A stretch of 64,000 bases of DNA from Aradus depressus (lineage: Eukaryota; Arthropoda; Insecta; Hemiptera; Aradidae). The stretch is from the NCBI GenBank assembly GCA_963662175.1, contig OY759216.1, positions 48,935,087 to 48,999,086 on the forward strand, in the 5' to 3' direction. Shown here piece after piece: positions 1 through 10,949 of this stretch (position 1 is the first letter of the stretch; every line of letters begins with the position of its first letter). Position numbers and translations under genes: made by a program. Under the pieces are notes generated by a model. That model saw only the letters and a program-made list of their open reading frames with translations. It ran no database searches and had not been told where the DNA came from.

Positions 1-3000
1 GTATAGATGCAAGAGCTAGATTGGAAAGTGTTATAAAACAATTTTTAAAACAAGAATCTGAGGTAACATTCATTGTTTATTATTGTGAAGATATTTTTAA
101 TTCTTTATATTTTTTATTTTTTTGTTGAATTTTTTAATAACCTTCCGATTATTAGAAATGTGATCTTGTTTTGTTTAAGAAGAGAACATCTTGTGCTATC
201 TAATATAGTTTTCGCTGTACTTGGGAAGTCATGTTATTCTCAACTTCTTTTGGTTATTATTATAATAATTTTCATTTTCAGGAGACAAGTAGTGGAAAAA
301 TAAATCAAACTGGAAAGGAAGAGGTAATGTGAAGTATTTTAATTATGGTCATTCATTTAATTCTGTTATGAGTAAGATATTTTGTCAGTGATTTTAAAGA
401 AGGCACTATTTAAGTCCAATGCATTTGTGTACCCTTTTTATTACGGATGCATCTAGGGCAAATCCCATCATTAAGAATAAGGGAAGTTGTTCGTAAGTAC
501 CGTATGCTTTTTGATACTTCAGGGGCTATCTACATATCATTGACATGGTTTCCTCAAAGGGATATGATATAGGTCAATGAGTCATAATTAGTGCCATCAG
601 TGTTCTTCCTTTTTAATTTACTCATCCTTGTAAAAATTGTGAGTGGTCAAATGTTTTTACATATTTTGGCATACACACGCACATGCTCCTTAAAAAAAAA
701 TGGAATCGGATTTCGAAGATGATTTTTTTTTATTGATCATTTGTAATAAAAGTCTCATGTTTTGGTCTTTCTGCCATACTACCCTCATATAAAATTCGTC
801 ACATGTATTGTGAATGTAAAAATAACTGATAAAAACAAATTATTGAGCCTCACTTTAGAGAACATCAACTTGTATTTGTTGTATAGTATATAATTCGCCC
901 TACATTTTTGTCCGAACTTTTGAAATTTTAAATTATTTCTTCTTGTATTAAATTTTAATTAAAAAAAATGTTAACGTAGTTAAATGCACTTTTTTTTTTT
1001 TTTTTTCTCCGAACAAATATTATTTTAATTTACATGATGCCTTTGTTTTATTTTGTTTCAGGAATTTCCGCCTAGATTAGAGGATGACATAGTTGAATCA
1101 GATAATGAAGATGTACCAAATCCGGCTGATTTTTTGGAAGCTTGTTTGGTAACTTTTTTTCTCCATTTCAACATTAAAGTATGGTCAATTGAAACGAGTA
1201 TGATAATGGGGAACACTTATGTTGAATGTGATAGGGCATTTTTATGGGATTTGCCTCAATTTTTAAATAAATACAGGACCTGATCCTGTCTCCATTTTCG
1301 CTGAACGTAAATTGCACTTTCAATGAATAAGAATACATACATTTTATAATGTTTTGGTCTAAATTTTATTGTTTCATACTTCATTAACTTCCTAATAAAC
1401 TGATAAATACATTAGATATAGAGGATTTAAAGCTATTTGTGGATTCATCATGTGTTACTTTATTATTGTTCCAAATTGTTTGATGAAGGCTGCAGTGGTA
1501 TATAAATGCATGTTTCATGAAAAGAGGTGAATATGGTATAAGTTTTGGGGTGATTGCTATTGGGCAAAATTCGTCACAAACCATTCAATTTTATTTTTTG
1601 ATCTGGCTATTATAATTTAATACATTAATATCATTTTTTTCCTATTTTTTCTCATTAGTATTCGAACGACATTATGTAATTGCAAAACTACCAGTGATGT
1701 TTTATTGAACATTACACAGGTGATCGCATCCTGGTCCATTCCTGCGTTTTGCATGGCCATTTGTTAAGTTTGTTGTTTGTCTGATAAACGAATCTGTATT
1801 ACATTCCCTCTGCTTCTGTATCATATATTAATATAATCTGGTGGATATGAGCCCGATTCTCCTGTGAGAGTCATAAATTTTGCCTACCCTAAATTTTTAT
1901 TCACCTAGGATAGGGGTCTTTAACGAGTACCTGACATCGTACAGGCTCGGGGGACCTTACGCCCCATCCGACTTAACCTGACTTCCCCCGAAATTAACGT
2001 CCCATCCGAAGGACGGCATGCTTAAGTTTACTTTACCTCCCAGATAAAATAAACTAAGGGCTTCGGCCGGGTTACAAACCCGCTACCTTGAGCTCAGTAT
2101 GTTATAGTAGATTGAATTTGAAATATGTTTTTTTTAACAATCATTTTTACTGTCCGAATACATTTTTGCGTTTTGTGTCGATACTGGGGAAATATTAATA
2201 AACAAAATTAAGGTGATAAATAAAGCACTTTTTTATTTTATTAATGACTTTTAGGTCATCAAGTTTGAAGATGTTGCGAAATGTGTATTTTTTGTCTCAT
2301 ATTTACCCCAACCGACTACATTCCTTTTGTGTATTAGTTTACAATATGAATGAAACAAATTTCCATTTAAAATATGTAGTTCTCACTTAACACAGTAGAT
2401 AGATCTCATATGCAACTGTCGCGGCACTCAACTTACAGTGAATCGCATCATATGTTGTTATAAATATTTTCATATTAGTTTTCCTGAGAAATTTTTTTTT
2501 TTTATAGAAAATCTTTTCTTTTCTTGACATAAAAATTACCGTTTTCCCCCTTTCCGAAAATTTGTTTTAATATTAAACATTTGAACAACGAATTCGAATT
2601 TATTCCAATGTTTTGGCAATTGTAATAATTGCTTGTCTTTTTGATAACTTTTATGTATGATATTGATACGCCATTAAGTAAGTTTGTTTTTCAGGGTGAA
2701 TCTCCACAAGAAAATAACGAAGATGAAGGCCCACTCTCGTGTAAAGTGTGCGGCCGGCTGTTTAACTCAAAAAGTTCTCTGACCATCCATGCCAAGTAAG
2801 CTGTTTGTTTGGATTGTGAACTGTGTTGTCTTTTCAGAAGCTAATGATCTCTTCAATTTGAAAAACCTTTGAAGGCTTATACCGTCGTGGGTCAATTGGA
2901 GAAAATCTAACCCAAATTTTAACTTCAGAAAGCGTGAAACTAATTTTTTTCACGACGAAAAATTGGAAAATGTTCAAAAATATCAAATTGGCCCAAGGAA

Positions 3001-6000
3001 TGATCACGAGCGCCTAAGAATGACACTGTTTGAACCAGTAAATGACAGGCATGTTCAGGAACCTTATAATGTGCGTTATAGGAATATCGGAACTTTATTT
3101 ATATTATAAAAATTATTTTTATTAAAAATAAGGGTCTAAATGAGATAAAAAATTCACGTGTGCTATCGGAGAAGGGTCAACGCTGCCTGCATTTTATCTT
3201 GCTGAAGTGGAAAGCTCTTGACTCATTGACTGCCCAATAAAATATAAATTAAAGGAGGAATTATTCTGAGGACAACACATACAGTTAGCAGAAATTAAAA
3301 TCGAATATATTTTTTTTTAAACAATTCACGCGAAGTAAGAAAAAGGTTATTTCTGAAGTAAAAAATGTCCTTTGATAATACAGTTTAACCTATTTTATGT
3401 TACTTGTATTGTGAGCAATCTAGGGAAACTAGAGAAACTAGAAGTTGTTATCAACTTCTGTGCTTATGCACATAAGTTGATAACAACTTCTATAAACAAC
3501 ACTGATTATTTCTTAATAAAAGAAAAAAGCGGAAAATTGTTAATCATTGTAGGATATCGAAAACTTGGCTAATGACCCTATATTTCAGAATTCAGCGCTG
3601 AACTCTGAACTATTTCTATGATATTTACTCGGAATGTTAATACGAAAAATGGTTGTAGATTCCACCAGGATTGTGGAGGTGGTCCAGAGAGTGAAAGGGA
3701 CTTCGCATGCTATGTCTGTGACAAAGTGTTCTCCAGTAAGGGACATCTGGCACTCCACTCCAAGGTGCACATCGGCGAGACAGCTACATCCTCCACATTG
3801 GCTCACTATACCAAGTCTTCTGCTTCCTCCCTGCCCAGGTAATACAAATTGACATTAATATGCTATTTACTCTATATTGGTAGGGTCAAGTACCCATTTA
3901 CCAAACATTCATCTCTCATTCCTATTACATCGTTGGTTAATCCTTCCCTAATTGATGATTATTTAAAGTAATAGTGTACTTAAGTAGACTGGGCAATTAT
4001 ATACAAAAGACTAAGATTGTATATACTAAAAAATAAATACAAAACGTATGTTTTTTAAAAACTATTGTCTATTTCACAAAATATATATAATATGGGAGTA
4101 CTTTCGGTATTGCTATATTTAGCCACGACTTAAAAAATACTGAGTATGGTATTTGAAGTATTCTGTATTTGTCAAGTCGTGGCTGAAGATGGTAGCAATA
4201 CCGAAAGTACTCCCATAATATTTATATATTTTGTGAAATAGACAATATTTTTTTAAAAACATATGTTTGTCTTCTATGTTTTTCTGTGAGACTATGACTG
4301 GAAAGACGAAACAAAAGATGAGGAGACACCCTAGTAGCGGATCCATTCTTTAGTATAATAACGCTAAACTGCGTTTTCAGTAGAGATCCCCCACCAACAT
4401 AGGCTTGAGGCGTATAAGTGTTTATACAAACACTCAAGTTTATACAAACTTGATTCTTAATTTATTCTTTATAAAAAAAAAAGTTTTTATAAGATTAAAA
4501 ATTCTCTAATTTTTCCGACATTTTTTAAACTTCAAAATTCCCTGATAATTCCCAGTTACTGGACACCCTGAGAAAGAGTAGCGCTCCCGATTATATCTCG
4601 ATCTCCACATTTCTTTGTCTTATTGGCCCACTCATCGTAGTACATTCGTTTCGAACGTATTTAGTTTTTATAATGTATTTAATGATTTCAGACTGTACCA
4701 GTGTGACTTGTGCCACAAGTCGTACTCTATGGCCAAACATCTGTGGGGTCACGTGAGCACCGCCCACAAGGGACATCCTCTGGTCACCTGTTGCCTCTGC
4801 CAGAGGACCTTCTCATCTGTGGCCAACCTCGAGGATCACAAGAGGGTCAAACACAAGGGGGAGAACATGGTAACACAGCAACCTTTCAGTTGGATCATAT
4901 AAATATAGAGAGGATGATGCGTGAACTTTTCTGTTGGAGCGTTCTCCGAAGAGGGCAACTTGACAGGTTCGCAGCAGGAGGGGAAATCAGTATTTTCAGG
5001 GTTGGGTCATTATGCTGGATTTTTTTTTTTTTTTTCTACAAACATGTTAGAAATGACATAGATTGTATGATATATGAGACAATTATGTGAAATATCATTG
5101 TTTTGTTTTATTTTTTGCAATGCTTCATTAGAGTTTATGACTCATGCCCGGGCTTTAACTACAAGGTCATATAGCCTACTGCCAGAGCGTTCTTTCGTCA
5201 CTCTGGTTGACATAAGCCCGATTGTTTAACGAGTACCTGACATCGTACAGACTCGGGATCTTAATGTCCCCTCCGAAGGACGGAGTGCTTATATTTTTTT
5301 TTTACTTGCCAGATAAAATAAACTAAGGGCCTCGGCAGAGTTTCGAACCCCACCCCTTGAAATCAGTAAGCAAGCATGCATACCACTGAGCTACCGGCGC
5401 CCTCATGCTTCATTAGATAATAATTATTCATCTATATTGAATCTGTATTAATTAAAATAGAAGGAACATTAAACCTAAACATATTTTGTGGGTTACATAC
5501 AGACCAGGAGGCACGTTCATTCCTGTCTCCTTCCGGATACGATAAGAACTCAGTAAATATAATCTTAACTCACTTGCTGACTAAAATCCATTTCTAAACA
5601 TTGTATCAGAAATGCGAATGGTTAAACAATATTGGAGGCTTCAAGGGATGTATTCAGACAGGCAATCTCCCTAAGAAGGGCTAATATTCTACATGACTAC
5701 GTAAAATACACCCGTAAATTATGCGAATATTCTATTAACCCAGTGTAGTCATAGATGATAGATACTTCAAGAACTTACCACACTGAGTTCATCTGCAAAA
5801 TTGATTGAATACAGAAGGGAAAAGTGAGGGGATTGTTTTTTGTTCGTATTTTCACCCATTTGAATAACTTGATATGTATAGAACTTATAACAGACATACG
5901 CTTATTAGATGAGTGAATTTTTTAAAATATTATTCAGTTGCATTTGTTTATTTTTGTTTTCCTATATATATTTTTTTTTTCAGGTGACCACAAATGGTGA

Positions 6001-9000
6001 TTTGGACGGAGACCTGGACGGCTCTGCTTCAGATAAAAAGTTGAGTTTAGACGAAGTGCCTTCAAACAGAAGGAAAAGTAGCAAACCTCGGAAAATAGAA
6101 AGAGACATGGCACTGGAGGGATCTTATGCTATGGAAGACGGTTCGTCACAAGACCGTGGGTACCAAGGCAGTACTGATGTGGTACAGTGCTGTTTCTTAT
6201 GTGGGGAAAGGTTTTCAGAAGCAAGTTTATTTGGCAAACATCTTTTAGAAGTTCATAATTATGAAGGACCAATTAACAATTTACAAAATGAATATGTAGA
6301 GGGAGAGTTTATGGAGAGTATGATGGAAGCAGAGACTGTGTTTTGTTGTGAAATCTGCATTCGTGAGTTCAACGACCGGGCAAGTTTGTGGCTACATATG
6401 TTATATTCTCACAAAGATGCAGCTTCAAAAGCTTGCGGAATTTGCCTGAAGATATGCACGGACAATGAAAGTTTGATACAACATGTGGACACGTGTCATC
6501 CTCGGAGTAAGACAGACCAAAGGCGGTACAGCTGCCAGGTGTGTGCACGGCAACATGACTCTAGGAAGAAGCTGGTGTCGCATGCCAAGATCCATAAACT
6601 GACGGACGGTGAGGGGCGGCTGGTAGACCCGGAGACTGTGGTAGTGCAGAACAGCGAGTACTACGGCGGAGAGCTCAACACGAACCCGTCCTCAGCTGCC
6701 GCACTCCAGCCCTCCACCATGCAGTCCCCTTTCATGCCCAGCTGCGATGTTTGCTTCAAAATATTTGAAACGGACGCTAAGTTGGCTAAACACAGAAGAG
6801 GTGCTCACCGGGACTCTCTGGGCCTCAATGGATCGGGATCAGGACCTCATCATTTCTACTTTGCCTGTGAAATTTGTGGATTGTCCCATTTGAACAGGAC
6901 GGAAAGATGGAAACATATGGCGTCAACCCACGCGGGAGACCCTTCCGTAACGTGCGATATGGCCGAGTGTGGCAAAGTGTTCGCAACGAGTGCTATCAAG
7001 AATGAACATACCTTGACCCACCACGCTGCTCAGGGACAGTATCCGAATACCTGTGAGATCTGCGGTAAAATATGGAAAACCAGGGTAGAATATTGGAAAC
7101 ATATGATGGGGGTCCACTCGGACTGTCTGCCGTTTGTATGCGGGGTATGCCTTAAAGTGTTTAGTAATTTGAGCAACTTGGTGGATCACGTGAGAGGTAC
7201 ACATTGGCCTCTGGTAGGCGGCGACTTCTGTTGTGATATTTGTGGAAGGCCTTATTCGAAAGTGTCCAAAATGACACGACATCGTAAAGTCCATTACGTG
7301 CCCGACACCTCTCCTGAGCTTCAAGCGCTGTTGGAACATCCCAAGATTGATAGCGAAGTACACTTTCTTCAGCAACCATCCACCTTAGTGTGTGATCTTT
7401 GTGAGGGGAGTACTCATGAGTATGAAAATGTGGAAGAGTTGGGTAAACACCGTTTGGAAACTCATAATGTTATGCCTTGTGATTTATGTACAAAATATTA
7501 CGGACGAACATCACATTTATGGAAACATGTTAATAAAATTCATAAAGGTCATCCGGATGTTACATGCCCCATTTGTCAGAGAACGTCTGCTTCTAAATTA
7601 CATTTGGCCGCTCATATGGGAAAGCATCATCGCAACGAAGAGAAAAATGATCCAAACTCTAGCACAAATACAGGCTCAAAAATAGTTAATGGACTTCACA
7701 CTTGCGAAAAATGTGAAAAAATATTTAGAAAAGAAACACTCGTTAAAAAACATATAAAACATTGTAAAGGTCCCAGACCACCACCGATGCCGCTTCCGCC
7801 GCCTGTCAACGGAATTTATACTTGTGAAAGATGTTCAAAATCATTCAACCAACGGAATATGCTCTACAAACACATGAAAGGGTCACATGTCACCTACAAA
7901 TGTGAAATTTGCAGCATCAAAATTAATACGAAGACAGAACTTTACCAACATGTGAGCCAGGAGCATGGAGACCACCCAGACGTCAGATGCAATTATCAGG
8001 GGTGTAACGTCATCCTGAGGTGCAAAGCTGATCTAGAGCGGCACCAAAAGGGACATCGCACCCTCAGTGTTCAATTACACTATTGCATATTTTGTGCTGA
8101 ACTCATTACTAGCAAGTTCAAGATGAGAAGACATCTGAAGGCGATGCATGGGAAGGAGACCAAGTGTTTGTGTTCACTCTGCCTTAAAGCATTCCCTGAC
8201 TTCAGAGAGCTGAGAGAGCACGTGGAGTCACTTCACGGAGCCGCCCTCGAGAGAGGCTTCACTTGTCAGATCTGTGCCAAACCTTGCTCCAATAAGTCTA
8301 AACTAATGGAACATATTAAATATCATGGTACGCATTTCATACCATGTAAAATTTGCCTGAAGATATTTTCATCAAAAGAAGAACTGGATAATCATATCAA
8401 TAACCACCCGGACAGCGGGGACGAGGAGGATCAGATAGAAGACGTTGACATTGACCCCAGCAGTATTCTGGATATTATCGGGGCCTCAACTTCTGACGTT
8501 AATATTACACTGGATGATAAAAACCTCGAAAAACGTAAAATTAAAAGTGATGACAGTACCGCTAGTCAGATTAAAAAGATTAAGACTGAAATTGAGTGTG
8601 ACATTTGTTCAGATAAATTCAAATCAAATGCTGAATTGAGAAGACATACTAGAAATGTCCACAAGAAGAAAAATACTTCGCTACATTCAAGTGTATTATC
8701 TGAAAATATGGGTGAAGAGAATAGCTGGGAGCTTTCAATGGAAAGAGATCCGGATATGACATTCATGCACCAACTGGGTCTCATGCCAGACAATGAGAAA
8801 GCGGCCAAACTGAGGAACGCACGCAAAGTGTACAAAAACGATTATACGCCAAGTGAGTGCGAACTGTGTGGTAAGATCTGGCCAGCAAAGCGGCACCTGT
8901 GGCAGCACCTAGTGCGATTCCATCGGGAGGAGGCGGGAACGACATGCGGGGTCTGTGTGAAGCTATGTCCGGACTACGCCTGTTTGAGCGCCCACCTGGC

Positions 9001-9883
9001 CTTGGAGCATCCGGCCAACTTCGAGGGAGATGGCTCCGGGCTGAGCTGCAAGGTGTGCGGCAAGTACCACAATGCCAAAAGCAAGCTGCAGAACCACGCG
9101 GCCGTCCACCCGGGTCACGAGGCCAGGGCCCTCCATAGCCAGCATCACTGCCTCATCTGCACGCATACCTTCGAGCAGTTTGGCAAGTTCTCTCATCACA
9201 TACGGACCGAGCATAAAATAGAAGCCATTCCTACTAAACTGGACAGTATTACTAAGAATTTTGACAAACCACCAACCCCCGCTCGACAGGAGACCAAACT
9301 GCCATTCCATTCTTGTGATATATGCTCATTGGTATTTGCCAGTGAAATTGGTCTAACTAATCATAAGAGGATTCATGAAAATTCGGACAATTTTAAATGT
9401 GGTCAATGTGGTGAAGTTTTCCCTTCGGCTGAAACTCTTTGTACACATAAACTTCAAAAACACAAAGGTACTGAATTCGTTTGTGCGGATTGCAAATCAA
9501 ATTTTTCAACGTACAATCAGTTGACTGAACACAATAAAGAATGTAAAATGAAAATGAGGAATATGACTGAAGCAAATTCTGACGATGACGACGAGGATAT
9601 GCTGCTAGATGATGATATTGAAGAATTGCAGAATTCGTACGAAGCGAACGATACGAATGACCTGTCGTCAGTGTCTGATGGAGATGAAGAGAGGATTGAA
9701 GACGTGACGGAGGCCACGGAGGATGAGGAAGAGAGCCGGTGGGGGGAGGAGGAGGAAGATGAAGAAGGGTCGCTGATGTCACACGAAGAGCCCCGCGCTG
9801 TGGAAGTGTTCCTCTGCGACAGTACCGTCGAAGTAGTTCAGGTCGACCTCTCTGACGACGGATCCAACTCTAAAGTTAACTAA
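1..9883 (+). CDS. Large multi-C2H2 zinc-finger protein (5' end outside window)
   Basis: Nuclear zinc-finger protein, probably a DNA- or RNA-binding regulator; the target is unknown. Exons I infer are 1-62 (partial), 282-323, 1062-1148, 2695-2795, 3659-3838, 4692-4869 and 5984-9883. Every junction is GT-AG and the phases agree (0,0,0,2,2,0). The 2795/3659 junction splits a finger and restores its H-x3-H pair. The visible part encodes about 1515 residues: an acidic lead, four fingers in exons 4-6, then about 29 in the 1299-residue last exon. A few are C2HC (near 7707-7767 and 9481-9543). Many fingers carry Trp or Leu before the first His and recur in triplets. A strongly acidic Asp/Glu tail follows (about 9580-9770). 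The reading frame continues upstream of 5984 through the intron, but the acceptor at 5981-5983 and the phase favour splicing there. I do not recognise a named orthologue. Confidence 0.9.
1845..2105 (-). repeat. tRNA-derived SINE copy in zinc-finger gene intron
   Basis: This intronic block shares long stretches with 5137-5403, 21027-21304, 27318-27505 and 29893-30010. Shared landmarks are tttaacgagtacctgacatc and gataaaataaactaaggg. On the minus strand it runs from a tRNA-like head near 2100 towards a tail near 1845. The head is worn: a B-box-like segment is visible near 2070-2080. Confidence 0.75.
3441..3490. repeat. Short intronic inverted repeat (stem-loop)
   Basis: A 17-bp arm gaagttgttatcaactt (3441-3457) is followed by its exact reverse complement (3474-3490) with a 16-bp loop. 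It lies in the intron upstream of the exon at 3659. No function is evident; it could be a tiny foldback element. Confidence 0.6.
4044..4266. mobile_element. Palindromic Penelope-like tail (head-to-head foldback)
   Basis: Two copies of a sequence with the landmark gggagtactttcggtattgc are arranged as near-perfect inverted arms around a centre near 4150. Each arm ends outward in the tail gaaatagacaatatt. The same landmark and tail occur once, unduplicated, just 3' of the Penelope-like ORFs (30190-30290), which identifies the source. The insertion is in a zinc-finger gene intron. I saw no clear target-site duplication here. Confidence 0.65.
5137..5403 (-). repeat. tRNA-derived SINE, near full length
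   Basis: Read on the minus strand from 5403, the copy begins with a tRNA-like head: an A box (tagctcagtggta) and a B-box-like ggttcgaaact. These are the internal RNA polymerase III promoter elements of tRNA-derived SINEs. The body then matches the other copies in this window. Compared with 1845-2105 it has an internal deletion near 5225. It lies in the last intron of the zinc-finger gene. Confidence 0.8.
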
Positions 9884-10175
9884 CATAAGACTGACTCTAC
9901 CTACATACACTAGATCAAATATTTTTGTATACAATCCGTAGATAGTCATTTAGTTTAGGTACATTCCAATAATAATTAAAAAGAGACAACTCGTTCTTAA
10001 ATATATTTACGATCAAAAGACAGATCAATATTTTATGCACATATATTAACTTCATATTCATATTATTATAAATAACCACTAATGACTGTTACTTTTATAA
10101 ACACGCTAGTTTTTGATAATTGACATTTTTTTAAGGTCACTAATATAAATTTATACATTTATTTGTAGTCATGGA

Positions 10176-10181
10176 AATAAA
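10176..10181 (+). other. Candidate polyadenylation signal of the zinc-finger gene
   Basis: AATAAA lies about 290 bases after the stop codon at 9883, in AT-rich 3' UTR-like sequence. Another AATAAA lies near 10739, so the true end is not fixed by sequence alone. Confidence 0.5.
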
Positions 10182-10199
10182 ACGTGACGTTTTTACACA

Positions 10200-10949
10200 A
10201 CAAAAGAAAAACACATTTATATATTTATTTATGTATGTAAATTGATTTTTGTATATATATAATATTAATTAATCAAGTCAGTAGAATTAATACTTTTCAC
10301 CAAAAATGTCACCAAGATTGTAAATAAGAAGTTATTTTCAAATAATATATTTGTAAGTTTTTTTTTTTTTTTTTTTCCTTAGAAATGTGATTTATGATAT
10401 GGTACATTCCCCTTTCTTTGCTTTTAAAATACAAAACATTTAATTTATTTTGTAATGTTATAGAATTGCCATTTCTTCCCTTTCTTTCAAATATTTTTTT
10501 AAAAATATATACTCAACCAAATAACACAAAAATCCTATGTGTATTATTCAACCTTCCAGCCATGGCTTACTGGAGTATTCCAGAGACTGCAACTCACTTA
10601 TATTTGCGACGTCAAATATAATAGAAGTTAGGTAGCTAAAAACAAATTTATTGAAAGGCTAAAAAAAAAAATCAAAATTGTATGCAATTTTTACACGAAA
10701 TGTTCGTTCGTGTTGCTACTGAGGAACTACATTGGTGGAAATAAAGAGTGAATGTCTCCAAAAAAATGTCATAAAGGCAAACGGGTTTTACGTCTCTTGT
10801 ACCATGTGTGGGATGTTATTTCTAATAATGGTAATTGATTTAACAAATATACAAAACAAAGTAAAATAAAACTAATTATATATTTTCCGTACATAATAAC
10901 AGTATTTTCTCAACATATAAATGAAAATTAAGAATTATCTATTTGCTCC
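10200..10949. other. Convergent intergenic region
   Basis: About 750 bases separate the stop codons of two convergent genes. I see only AT-rich sequence, a poly-T run near 10360-10377 and no coding signal. It must hold the 3' UTR of the minus-strand valyl-tRNA synthetase gene. Confidence 0.6.

Noticed and set aside
5909..5983. Start of the zinc-finger protein at 5909
   Set aside because: Hydrophobic Phe-rich codons there are the polypyrimidine tract of an intron; the acceptor at 5983 fits the phase of the exon ending at 4869.
6923..7379. Antisense ORFs within the zinc-finger exon
   Set aside because: They lack recognisable domains and are opposite a clearly coding exon.
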